Assembly: GCA_963933055.1 (NCBI GenBank)
Contig: CAWVSY010000014.1
Span: forward strand, 1-64,000
Source of the DNA: Oleispira sp963933055
Lineage (GTDB): Bacteria; Pseudomonadota; Gammaproteobacteria; Pseudomonadales; Oceanobacteraceae
Direction: 5' to 3'
DNA: 64,000 bases
Shown: in pieces, positions 49,072 to 57,373 of the stretch
Numbering within the stretch: the first letter of the stretch is position 1
Layout of the letters: each line of letters opens with the position of its first letter
Position numbers and translations under genes: made by a program
Notes under the pieces: generated by a model
Told to the model about the DNA's origin: nothing
Seen by the model: the letters and a program-made list of their open reading frames with translations, nothing else
Database searches by the model: none

Positions 49072-50016
49072 TTATAACCCTCCTTGTGCACGCAGATAGC
49101 GAACAAGGAACTCAGGGTCCTGTAATATTTTTTCGTTAAGCTCTTGGGCTGACATCGCGAGTGAAACGCCGGGCTGAACAGGTCTGGTGGCATAGTAAGT
49201 TTGATCGTCAATCCAACCGGCTTGATGGGCTGCAAGAATGATTCGATTATTGAGCTCATCAAGGCTCATTGCGCCCTGGCCAATCGGAGTGATGACATTA
49301 GGCGGGTCTACTAAGAAGACCGCAGGAACAGTCGTAACGGACAACGATTGTGCTTGTCCTGAATCGACTTTGTAATTTGGAAATTCTCCACTTGGTAAAG
49401 GCAAGCCATCGACAGCAATAGCAAACACCTCGAAACCGTAGTTCAAAGCCATGGATTCGATGATAGGCGCTTGAGCATGGCAATAAGGGCAATCCGAACG
49501 ATAGAAGAAGAACAAGCCAGCCCGTTTTGCTACTTCACCTAAAGCTACATCACGTTGAGCGCCAGCTTCTCGATCCATCCGATTGGCAGCATAGGTCGCC
49601 AAGGGTCTGCGACTGATTTCATCTAAAACAGGATCGCCCATGACCACCTGCTGACTAACATCAGCAAACTGTGAGCCCTTATCCATCATGACTCGCTGGA
49701 GATACAGATAGGCTCTGACATTCTCATTCGTCGGCTCATCAATCGCCTTGTCCATAAACGACTGCATGTGCTCACGAAACCAAGCTGCACTGAAAGGCTT
49801 TAGTTCGCTCTGACTGGACTCCACGACACCAGATTCCGGCTTTGTAAGCTCATCAGGCTGTTCAGGCTCAGCTATAACCTGATACCAAAACCAGCCTTCC
49901 TGACCACGCTGATAGAATGGCCCATCATTAGCATGGGCGGGCAAGATGAATACAAAGAAAATAATGATTGGGATGGTCACCCATAGGATAAACCAAGGTA
50001 ACAAAGGGGTTCTCAT
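49072..50016 (-). CDS. traF: TraF, thioredoxin-fold conjugation protein
   Basis: A 314-residue periplasmic protein with an N-terminal signal or anchor (WFILWVTIPIIIFFVFILPAHA) and a C-terminal thioredoxin-like domain. That domain has a CPYC active site in FFFYRSDCPYCHAQAPII, so it is probably a functional disulfide isomerase, unlike F-plasmid TraF, which lacks the cysteines. The next motif, VTTVPAVFLVDP, contains the cis-proline. It likely folds cysteine-rich pilus proteins such as TraH. It opens the traFHG operon; the spacer to 50283 holds the divergent promoters. Confidence 0.92.
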   Translation of the reverse strand: MRTPLLPWFILWVTIPIIIFFVFILPAHANDGPFYQRGQEGWFWYQVIAEPEQPDELTKPESGVVESSQSELKPFSAAWFREHMQSFMDKAIDEPTNENVRAYLYLQRVMMDKGSQFADVSQQVVMGDPVLDEISRRPLATYAANRMDREAGAQRDVALGEVAKRAGLFFFYRSDCPYCHAQAPIIESMALNYGFEVFAIAVDGLPLPSGEFPNYKVDSGQAQSLSVTTVPAVFLVDPPNVITPIGQGAMSLDELNNRIILAAHQAGWIDDQTYYATRPVQPGVSLAMSAQELNEKILQDPEFLVRYLRAQGGL

Positions 50017-50283
50017 TGTCAGCTCCAGAAAATTTCATAGAGCTAACATGCTAAAGGTCCCCTTTAGAGCGATAGGCCAGATAGATGAAGGAATCGTGTG
50101 TGTTTCTGACTAGCTGTCTTGACCAGTAACAGCTAACTTTAATAAGCCAAAAATATGGTTTTCCGTTTTGAGCTAGGAGCGGACATCGAACTATCATACT
50201 TTGCAGAGGAAATATAGCTGTGGGTTAACTTTTAAAGAGTGATCGTGTACATTGTCCAGATTAAATCAAGATGACACTTTTTT

Positions 50284-51519
50284 ATGGCAGTAGAGACTAT
50301 CAATAGGGAAGCTGGAGACTCTGGCAAAGGCTTTAGATTACAGCTCATAAGGGCGATTAAGCTCATGCTGCAAACGATTCAGCAGGATAGAAGTACTGTA
50401 TTTTTTACTGCGGTGGAAAATCTCGAAGATGTTTCCCATCAGACTATTGTAGATGGAGAAGTCAGTAATTACTTCGAAGAAGACAAGAATTATGACTTGA
50501 ATGGCAATTTCACAATTTTTAGTCCTCCGGTTATAAATACGTTGGTCAGTTTTTATGACATCTATGTAGATCAATTTCGCACCAGCAACAGCGTATATTT
50601 GGGCTTTTACACGACGAGGGATGTCGGTAAGGAAAGAAAATCCAAGCTCAATAGCGGTAAAGAAATAGCTCTACCAGAAAAACCAATTTTAGAAATTCTT
50701 CAATCGTTTGATGATGTTTCAGACGATACAATTAATTTAGTAAAAGAAATTCTTGTTGAAGAGTACGCTTCCCAATATAAAGAAAAGTCTAAGTCAGGAA
50801 ACTTAGAAACGCTTCGGGGTCTAAGTGCTGATAGGTTTAAAGAGTTTTTGAGGAAAATTTTATGGCATTTCGGTCAGGAAGATGAGGATGCTCTCAAGCA
50901 GACAGTTTTAAAGGATATTGAGTATTCACCACTTCACAACAATGCTCATATAGGCAAAGAAAAAATAATATTTTGTTTGTTAATGGATAAGCTGAGTGAA
51001 AGGCAAAATAGTAAAAACTTAGTCGATAAGTTGGTTCATAGTTCAGATGTAAAACTGATTTTTAAAGAAGCAGAGTCTCAAATTCCAGACGAGAGTATAG
51101 ACCCTACTTGGCGCTATATCGCCGAGCTTGAAAAGGATGTGACCGACAAGCGAAATCTGAAGGAAAAAGTACTTTCAGTAATAGAGGATATTTCAGATCG
51201 TCGAATTAGACTGTTAGCAAGAAAAGCAAGTGGCTCTAAGTATGAAGAGCGTGAAGCAGACAAGTCTTTTTTGTCTTTGAAGTATCGTGTTTTTGAAGCT
51301 TGTGAAGAATATTTTTCAGATGATGGATATGTAGCCCCTGAAAGCGGCAACGACTTGGATGCTGTTCTTCAAACGCTCTTATCAAAAGCAGTAGAAGATA
51401 TTTCTAAGTTAAAGACCGATTACAAATATACGATTTCTAATGATAAAACAATAGAAGGAATTATTTGGAATTTATTTGATGGGTGTTTTTTAGCTTTTGA
51501 TGAGTGTAGTGATGAGTGA
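50284..51519 (+). CDS. Nuclease-like effector of a Lamassu/DdmABC-type defence operon
   Basis: A 411-residue protein. The first 120 residues match in outline the DUF4297/Cap4 DNA-nuclease pattern: GKGFRLQLIRA at the N-terminus, VENLEDV (E45, D49), then EEDKNYD (E66, K68), followed by PPVINTLVSFYDIYV and YLGFYTTRDV. That would be a PD-(D/E)xK-like nuclease, the effector of LmuA/DdmA proteins. The middle is helical and the C-terminal third (ending WNLFDGCFLAFDECSDE) is not recognised. It would probably be restrained until the SMC partner senses plasmid or phage DNA. Its end overlaps the next gene. The region is visibly AT-rich compared with the tra genes, a sign of separate acquisition. Confidence 0.6.
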   Translation: MAVETINREAGDSGKGFRLQLIRAIKLMLQTIQQDRSTVFFTAVENLEDVSHQTIVDGEVSNYFEEDKNYDLNGNFTIFSPPVINTLVSFYDIYVDQFRTSNSVYLGFYTTRDVGKERKSKLNSGKEIALPEKPILEILQSFDDVSDDTINLVKEILVEEYASQYKEKSKSGNLETLRGLSADRFKEFLRKILWHFGQEDEDALKQTVLKDIEYSPLHNNAHIGKEKIIFCLLMDKLSERQNSKNLVDKLVHSSDVKLIFKEAESQIPDESIDPTWRYIAELEKDVTDKRNLKEKVLSVIEDISDRRIRLLARKASGSKYEEREADKSFLSLKYRVFEACEEYFSDDGYVAPESGNDLDAVLQTLLSKAVEDISKLKTDYKYTISNDKTIEGIIWNLFDGCFLAFDECSDE

Positions 51520-52033
51520 TGTAAGTACAAAGAAAAGGCTAATGTACTTAAGCGGTGAAGATTTCTATCTTTATTGCTATTCCGTTCTTGTTATTTTGGA
51601 TTCTTTAGGTTGTCGTGATGGGAGATTTTTTAGAGACTACAGGAAGTTGGCTTTTTTAACTGACATTATCAGTAATGATAAAACAGTCTATGTGGTTTCT
51701 CATTCTTCAGCGGAAAAAATGAACCCTAAAGATTATGAGTGTTTACTTGACAGCTATTCGAATGGATTAACTAGAAGAAGTGAAATTCTTAAGTTGTTGT
51801 TTGTTCTTGAGAAGAGAGGCTATGTGACTTTGAATCGAGGTAAAGCACAAGAAATTGATGTTTCTTTGACTAAGGATAACCTTCCTAATGACTTTTTAAA
51901 CAGCAATGTTTTCGAGTCGGAATCTAAGAATATAATAAAAATATCAAAGAAAGTGGGACGGTTGGCATCGCTAACTCTGGATACCATGTTAGGTAAAATT
52001 TATGTTGAAAATGGAGTTCGAACATGGGTCTGA
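51512..52033 (+). CDS. Middle component of the Lamassu/ABC-3C-type operon
   Basis: About 173 residues from the ATG at 51512, which overlaps the upstream stop as ATGAGTGA; in-frame starts at 51497 and 51500 are also possible. The protein looks like a small winged-helix or helical adaptor: SGEDFYLYCYSVLVILDSLGC and SYSNGLTRRSEILKLLFVLEKRGYVTLNRG are helix-turn-helix-like, followed by a beta hairpin. It lacks catalytic motifs. Its size and place between nuclease and ATPase fit the LmuC/DdmB/ABC-3C middle component, which bridges the other two. Family identity is inferred mainly from context. Confidence 0.55.
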   Translation: MSDVSTKKRLMYLSGEDFYLYCYSVLVILDSLGCRDGRFFRDYRKLAFLTDIISNDKTVYVVSHSSAEKMNPKDYECLLDSYSNGLTRRSEILKLLFVLEKRGYVTLNRGKAQEIDVSLTKDNLPNDFLNSNVFESESKNIIKISKKVGRLASLTLDTMLGKIYVENGVRTWV

Positions 52034-54021
52034 TGCGAGTTAATAAGCTTATTTATGAAGGAAGCAAGTATTTTTTCGAGTCTAAAGAGTTCGACGAAAA
52101 TATCATCCTAATTGAGGGCGATAATGGAACAGGGAAAAGCACCTTTTGTAATTTGATTTATTTTGCATTGGGTGGAGAGGTTCCAATATTTCGAATAAAT
52201 AATGATAAGCGCCACGATGAAATAACTTCTGATAGTGATAACTATGTTGATCTTTATATCTCAATCAATGATGGCAGTTATTTACTAAGGCGCTACTTTG
52301 GAGATAATGAAGTAACAGTAATCCCCTATGAGCGGGTGGTTGAGAAGATATATTCAGAAGATAAAAATACTTTAATTGAAGAGAAGGTAAGATTTTCTCT
52401 TTCGGAAGATAAGACTGAAATATATCCCGTAAACAGAAGCAAAGATTCATACGTTTTTTCTGACTGGATTCTCGAGAAATTGGAAATATCTGTGGTCGAG
52501 CTTTTTCATGGATATAATACATTTAAAATTAATATATCAGACTTGATGCGGCTGATTTATCACGATCAACAGCCGAACCCAGAGGGTATTTATAAAAAGC
52601 CAGATACTAATTCAACGTATGTTTCTGATTCTGAGTTGGTTCGAAAAGCTATTTTTGAACTCTTAGTTGGTAAAGCCTATTCTGATTACTACGACTCTAT
52701 TGTCGAGGAAAAGAAGCTGTCGAGAGAGAAAAGCTTGGCTAAAGCGGTTGTGAATGAGTACACGCTTTTAGCCGACAAAATGCGAAAAAATGGCGGGGCT
52801 AAAAATGTCAGTTTTTTACAGAAAGAAATCTCTGATAAAGAGCAGCAAATTGACAAGTTGCATGATGCCAGACAGGCATTCAAGCGAAATCGAACTGGAT
52901 CAAATACAATTAATCAAGATATTGAGTCGTGCAAATCAGAATTAATTGATTGTGAACTTAGATTAAGCCGATTAAAAGAAAATCTGGTTTCAGCTCTTGA
53001 TGAACGGTACAAATTAAACGTAGTTAGAAATGAATCTGCTTCAGAGATTAGACGTATTGAAAAAGTTATTTTTTCACACGATCATCTAAACCTTTTTACA
53101 TCTGATACTTGTCCATACTGCTTAAGTCACGTGGATCGTGTGGAAGGGCATTGTGTTTGTGGCGCTTCGATAGAAGAAGAACAATATGAGAGGTTTTTCT
53201 ACACATCAAAAGAGTATAAAGATATTCTGAAAACGAAACTTAAGGCACTGTCAACAATTAAAACCGCATATGATGATTGTGACTCTGAAGTTCAAGAGAT
53301 TAAAAAAGAAATTGAGTTGATAGAGAAAAAGTCGGTGACTTTCCGTGAAAAGCTACAAGAAATGCTTGGGCGGGTCGATGAAATTGTTGACATTGAAAGC
53401 CTAAATGATATTGACGATAAAATATTGCAGCTTAGAGAAGATGTTGCGAATTTGAATCGATTGTTGGAGATTGAATCAAAGCTGGAACGTATCCAAAAAG
53501 ATTTTGATCTGGTTAGCTCTAAAGCAAAAGACGCTGAGTTAAAGAGGAAAGGGCTTGAGATTAAAGCTCAACAGGATGTAACTTCGAAGGTAAATGCGTT
53601 TAGTAAAAAGTATGATGAGCTGATGAAAAATACTTTGCCTGATTGCAGATCGGCAAAGATTGCGCTTGATAACTATTTGCCTTCAATTAATGATGGTCTC
53701 TATCGAGAAACAAGTTCACTTGTTTCAATTCGAATGATGTACTTTATCACTCTCATGCATTTAGCTTTGTCTGATGAATCAGTGACATTCCCGCGCTTTT
53801 TACTTATTGACACACCTGAAACTGCCGGAATCGAATTAGAGTATCTGATTAACTGTATTCGTCAGTTGGAAGAATTGAAAAATTATGGAACTGACTTTCA
53901 AGTTATCATTTCGACAGGTTTAAACAAGTATCCCGAGTCATTAAAGGACAATCGTGTACTCTTTATGCCCGATAAGCAGAAGGAACATATGCTCTTGAAG
54001 AAGAAGAGCCTTTCTAAGTAA
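52024..54021 (+). CDS. SMC/Rad50-like ATPase of the Lamassu/DdmABC-type operon
   Basis: A 665-residue SMC-like ABC ATPase. Walker A is GDNGTGKST (residues 32-40) and Walker B is FLLIDTPE (D596, E599). Two coiled-coil arms (about 200-340 and 390-560) flank a zinc-hook region with C363-P-Y-C366 and C377-V-C379. This is the pattern of LmuB/DdmC, which dimerise through the hook and sense foreign DNA ends or replication intermediates. The ATG at 52024 overlaps the previous stop by ten bases; an alternative ATG at 52033 makes a TGATG junction. It is shorter than housekeeping SMC proteins and than SbcC, and close to the size of DdmC-like proteins. Confidence 0.82.
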   Translation: MGLMRVNKLIYEGSKYFFESKEFDENIILIEGDNGTGKSTFCNLIYFALGGEVPIFRINNDKRHDEITSDSDNYVDLYISINDGSYLLRRYFGDNEVTVIPYERVVEKIYSEDKNTLIEEKVRFSLSEDKTEIYPVNRSKDSYVFSDWILEKLEISVVELFHGYNTFKINISDLMRLIYHDQQPNPEGIYKKPDTNSTYVSDSELVRKAIFELLVGKAYSDYYDSIVEEKKLSREKSLAKAVVNEYTLLADKMRKNGGAKNVSFLQKEISDKEQQIDKLHDARQAFKRNRTGSNTINQDIESCKSELIDCELRLSRLKENLVSALDERYKLNVVRNESASEIRRIEKVIFSHDHLNLFTSDTCPYCLSHVDRVEGHCVCGASIEEEQYERFFYTSKEYKDILKTKLKALSTIKTAYDDCDSEVQEIKKEIELIEKKSVTFREKLQEMLGRVDEIVDIESLNDIDDKILQLREDVANLNRLLEIESKLERIQKDFDLVSSKAKDAELKRKGLEIKAQQDVTSKVNAFSKKYDELMKNTLPDCRSAKIALDNYLPSINDGLYRETSSLVSIRMMYFITLMHLALSDESVTFPRFLLIDTPETAGIELEYLINCIRQLEELKNYGTDFQVIISTGLNKYPESLKDNRVLFMPDKQKEHMLLKKKSLSK

Positions 54022-54123
54022 TAACGTCAAGCAATTTAGATTCAACTAGTTAGTATGATTAGTTACTGAAGTTCTGCTATCGGCACGTAAGTAATATTCA
54101 GAAATTTTGAATACTACATTAAC

Positions 54124-54619
54124 TCACTTTACTGCAAAAACCGTAACCAACGTTTTAATTGAGTCACCCGGAACCATAACAAAGTGCATTTTGCTACCAA
54201 CATGCTGCCATAACTCGGCCTCTTGTGCATATTTTTTGGCTTTTTGGATAGTGACCCTTTCAGGTAACTGGGCTTTAGTTAGCGCAGAACATAGCAGCTT
54301 TGTGCACAAAGCCTTCCAAGGATGCTTGGGCACTCCATCAGAAAGCCGTTCCACAAATCTTTCAAGCGCGTGACGAGTCACCACGACAGGTCCAATGTTC
54401 GGAACGTTGATGACCTCATCGATTTCTCTCACTGTAGTATTATCGACGCTGTATTCTTCGAAGGAATGTGAGAGCCAATCGTCCCGCTTCTCTACCGAGA
54501 TCTGTGCTTCCTGGTAGCGGGTGAGCAAGAACCTGGTCAGGCTGTAAAGTGAATGCTGAGTTGAGCGTTTTTTCTGTAACTTTTTGATAGCTCCTTTACT
54601 GACCCGGATTTGAAGCCCA
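54124..54619 (-). pseudogene. Unknown gene truncated at its 5' end by IS66
   Basis: A leftward frame of about 165 residues enters from the IS66 left end: its apparent GTG start and first seven codons (to 54620) are encoded by the IS inverted repeat. The native part, from GLQIRVSKGAIKKLQKK onward, has a basic N-terminus, an acidic middle and the motif VVVTRHALERFVERL, and ends VTVFAVK. I recognise no family. By position beyond the cargo it could be the conserved gene that borders the traF-side hotspot in SXT elements (s073 in SXT numbering), but I cannot confirm that. The original start is either lost or downstream of the IS end. Confidence 0.5.
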
Positions 54620-54701
54620 GTAAGCGTCTGGCGAACCACACATTTTAATCTTCTTCAAATCCCCTAAAGTCTGTTGTCTTTTAAATCCGAGGAACAGACT
54701 C

Positions 54702-55064
54702 ATGTTCACTGCATCATCTCAACTCAATGTCATTCTTATTTGTGGGCCTACCGATATGCGTAAAGCCATTGATGGACTGTGTAATATTGTCGCCTACGAT
54801 CTTGAGCAAGAACCTTGCAGTGAACAGCTCTTTGTCTTTTGTGGTCGAGCACGTGACAAAATCAAACTATTGCAGTGGTCACACAACGGCTTTTGGTTGC
54901 ACTACAAGCGCCTAGAAAAAGGCCTCTTCCAATGGCCGGGCATTGAGGATGAGGATTTATCATTACACATATCTCATCGACAACTCCATTGGCTGTTGGA
55001 TGGTTTACCGCTCCACTCCCAAGATGCACATCCACATTTAACGTATCGATATCATGACGAATAG
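54702..55064 (+). CDS. tnpB: IS66 accessory protein TnpB
   Basis: A 120-residue IS66 Orf2 protein. Its signature is GPTDMRKAIDGL, then EQLFVFCGRARDKIKLLQW and the GFWLHYKRLEKGLF-WP region. TnpB is needed together with TnpC for transposition in studied IS66 members, although its biochemical role is not known. It has a GAGGAA ribosome site. Confidence 0.93.
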   Translation: MFTASSQLNVILICGPTDMRKAIDGLCNIVAYDLEQEPCSEQLFVFCGRARDKIKLLQWSHNGFWLHYKRLEKGLFQWPGIEDEDLSLHISHRQLHWLLDGLPLHSQDAHPHLTYRYHDE

Positions 55065-55090
55065 CCCATTGGCTTGGTATAATCCAACCC

Positions 55091-56668
55091 ATGAAATTAC
55101 TTCCAGAAGATCTGCCCAATAACGTTGAAGCGCTTAAAGCATTATTGTTTGAGCAAGCGCAGCTATTAGGGCAAAAAAACAGTCTTCTGGATGAAAAAGA
55201 CGCTCAGCTTGCACAGTGGCAATCGAAATACGCCTTCATTTTAGAGCAATGGCGCTTGGCACAACAAAAGCAGTATGGCAAAAGCTCGGAAGTCTCCCCT
55301 GGACAAGGTGAGTTGTTTGATGAAATGACCGTCGACTCCGATGTCACCGACGCAGAGCCTGAAATACAGACCGTCGCCTATACGCGTCAGAAACCTAAGC
55401 GTCAGTCTCTACCCAAGGACTTGCCGCGTGAAACGGTGGTATTGGATATCGCCGAGTCAGATAAAGTCTGCTCATGTTGCCAAGGCGCACTTCATTGCAT
55501 CGGAGACGACCGCTCTGAAAAGCTCGACTTTATCCCAGCGCAGCTAAAGGTCATCGAAACGGTTCGTCCTAAATACGCCTGCCGTAAGTGCGATAAAACG
55601 GGCACGCAGAATACGATTAAGCAAGCGGTGGTACCACCAAGCCTTATCCCTAAAGGCATCGCCACCCCGAGTCTGCTGAGTCAGATTATCACGGGCAAAT
55701 TCCAATACAGCTTACCGCTCTATCGACAAGAAACCGTATTTAAACAATACGGTATCGAGTTGAGTCGGCGTACGATGTCAGATTGGATGAAAAAATGCGC
55801 CGATGCCTTAGAACCTCTTTATAACAGGCTGCTTCAAGTATTACGAAAACAGCCCGTCATCCAAGCCGATGAAACCACGTTGAATGTGATTAAAGAAGCC
55901 CGTTCAACATGCTACATGTGGGTGTATTGCACAGGCAAAGAGGCCCCAGATAAACATAACCCGATCCCGAATATCGTCTTATACGATTATCAACCGACAC
56001 GAAGTGGGCAATGCGCTGTTGACTTTTTAGATGGCTTCAATGGCTATCTTAACGTGGACGGTTACCAAGCGTATAAATCGACCCAAGCCACACTGGCAGG
56101 CTGTTGGGCCCATGCTCGGCGCAAATTTATTGAAGCAGAAAAAGGCATGCCCAAAGGCAAGTCAGGCAAAGCCACCATGGCGGTGAATCACATCAAAAAA
56201 CTATACGCCATCGAAACGCTTGCCAAACAAGCAGAGGATGCCGAAGCCGCGTTCAAAATCCGCCAAGAGCAAGCGCCCGAGGTATTAGCGAATTACAAAG
56301 CTTGGTTGGAGAAATCGGCTCAACAGGTGCCCCCGAAATCTTTATTAGGTAAAGCCATCCAATACAATCTCAATCAATGGGACAAACTTACCGTTTACCT
56401 GAGTGATTATCGTATTAACCTCGATAACAATCGAGCGGAACGCGCGATCAAGCCCTTCGTGATTGGACGTAAAAACTGGTTGTTCTCAAATACAGGTAGC
56501 GGTGCCACATCCAGTGCGGTGCTTTACAGCATTATAGAGACAGCCAAAGCCAACGGCTTAATCCCATACGATTACTTAGTCACCTTGTTTGAAGAACTGC
56601 CAAAGTGTCATAAAGAAGCGAGTCTAGATGATCTGCTACCTTGGAATGTGACGCTGAAATCACAATAA
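55091..56668 (+). CDS. tnpC: IS66 transposase TnpC
   Basis: A 525-residue DDE transposase. An N-terminal leucine-rich coiled coil is followed by a zinc-finger segment (CSCCQGALHC and later CRKC) and the DDE core: VIQADETTLNVI, GYLNVDGYQAY and the glutamate in NNRAERAIKPFVIGRKNWLFS. It appears intact, so the IS may still move if TnpA is dispensable or supplied by another copy. Confidence 0.95.
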   Translation: MKLLPEDLPNNVEALKALLFEQAQLLGQKNSLLDEKDAQLAQWQSKYAFILEQWRLAQQKQYGKSSEVSPGQGELFDEMTVDSDVTDAEPEIQTVAYTRQKPKRQSLPKDLPRETVVLDIAESDKVCSCCQGALHCIGDDRSEKLDFIPAQLKVIETVRPKYACRKCDKTGTQNTIKQAVVPPSLIPKGIATPSLLSQIITGKFQYSLPLYRQETVFKQYGIELSRRTMSDWMKKCADALEPLYNRLLQVLRKQPVIQADETTLNVIKEARSTCYMWVYCTGKEAPDKHNPIPNIVLYDYQPTRSGQCAVDFLDGFNGYLNVDGYQAYKSTQATLAGCWAHARRKFIEAEKGMPKGKSGKATMAVNHIKKLYAIETLAKQAEDAEAAFKIRQEQAPEVLANYKAWLEKSAQQVPPKSLLGKAIQYNLNQWDKLTVYLSDYRINLDNNRAERAIKPFVIGRKNWLFSNTGSGATSSAVLYSIIETAKANGLIPYDYLVTLFEELPKCHKEASLDDLLPWNVTLKSQ

Positions 56669-56720
56669 AACGGACTGAATAAAAAAGAATAAATGAGGAT
56701 GGCAGAAAGAGTTCTCCGCC

Positions 56721-56787
56721 GCATCCATGCGGCTCTGAGTTCCTCCTGAAGAGAGACAGCGCTCTCATCCTGAGAGCGAAGATCGTC
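56721..56787 (+). repeat. Pair of tight hairpins in the IS66 3' noncoding end
   Basis: Within the 212 bases between tnpC and the right inverted repeat, GCCGCA pairs with TGCGGC around a TCCA loop (about 56720-56735). About 25 bases on, GCTCTCA pairs with TGAGAGC around TCC (about 56760-56776). They may act as a terminator for tnpC or protect the transcript. Confidence 0.5.
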
Positions 56788-56911
56788 CTGATCACTGCCT
56801 ACACATAAATCTAACATACCGACAGGCGCTGTAAAGGGCAAAACGGAAAAATCTCAGCACAGACCCATTGTTACTGGTAGGTGTGGTTCGCCAGACGCTT
56901 ACGCCGAACAA

Positions 56912-57153
56912 CCCGGGCAGCTGAAGACTCTGAAAAAGCATCCTCGCATCAATAAGGTCAGAATCCCCGCACCGAGTATCTGAAGGCCAGCCTGCGTGCC
57001 AAGGTTGAGCATCCGTTCCGGATCATCAAGTGCCAGTTCGGCTTTGTAAAAGCCCGTTACCGTGGTCTGAAGAAAAATGACGGCAAACTGGCGATGCTGT
57101 TCGCGCTGTCAAACCTCGTGCGCGTGGATCAGATGTTGCGAGCACAGGGTTAA
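56912..57153 (+). pseudogene. IS5-family transposase remnant (C-terminal fragment)
   Basis: An uninterrupted frame from 56974 to the TAA at 57153 encodes the conserved IS5 tail: [56 protein letters not shown] second piece at about 56919-56955 ([12 protein letters not shown]) belongs to the same protein but is out of frame with it. Everything upstream has been lost at the IS66 boundary. The downstream IS5 end could not be located. Confidence 0.8.
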
Positions 57154-57333
57154 TCAGTCTGAAGTGCCTGAAAAGGCGCTGTCCGAAGGAAAACGCAGGA
57201 TAATGACGTCTAAATGGGGCCCCAATTGCTACGGGTTCTGGTTGGGCAGAAGTGGAGGCTTAATTACAGGTTCCTTAGTCGATATAAAAATAAGTCAGGC
57301 TATTATCAGGGATAAAATAATATAAAAAAGTTA

Positions 57334-57366
57334 AAAACGGTAACTCCATAGTAGAGTTACCGTTTT
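57334..57366. terminator. Terminator downstream of the metal-binding protein gene
   Basis: AAAACGGTAACTC at 57334-57346 pairs perfectly with GAGTTACCGTTTT at 57354-57366 around a seven-base loop, with A and T edges. It lies just beyond the stop at 57374 of the leftward gene. The stretch from 57154 to here shows no gene. Confidence 0.9.
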
Positions 57367-57373
57367 AATAAAA

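Larger units (their letters stand above)
54620..56902 (+). mobile_element. IS66-family insertion sequence, complete ends
   Basis: The element is 2283 bases long with perfect 22-bp terminal inverted repeats: 54620-54641 starts GTAAGCGTCTGGCGAACC and 56881-56902 is its exact complement. It encodes TnpB and TnpC but not TnpA. The eight bases next to each end differ (gaagccca at 54612-54619, gccgaaca at 56903-56910), whereas IS66 normally leaves an 8-bp target duplication. The flanks were therefore rearranged after insertion. Confidence 0.92.

Noticed and set aside
52024..54021. RecN or SbcC housekeeping repair protein
   Set aside because: At 665 residues with a central CxxC...CxC hook, and in an operon with a nuclease-like gene and a small adaptor, it fits the LmuB/DdmC pattern better. 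SbcC is much longer and is paired with SbcD.
54107..54373. Plus-strand frame of 88 residues after the SMC gene
   Set aside because: It is antisense to the truncated gene at 54124-54619, whose codon pattern and charged composition look more protein-like.
54612..56910. 8-bp target duplication around IS66
   Set aside because: The flanking octamers gaagccca and gccgaaca differ at several positions, so no duplication can be claimed.
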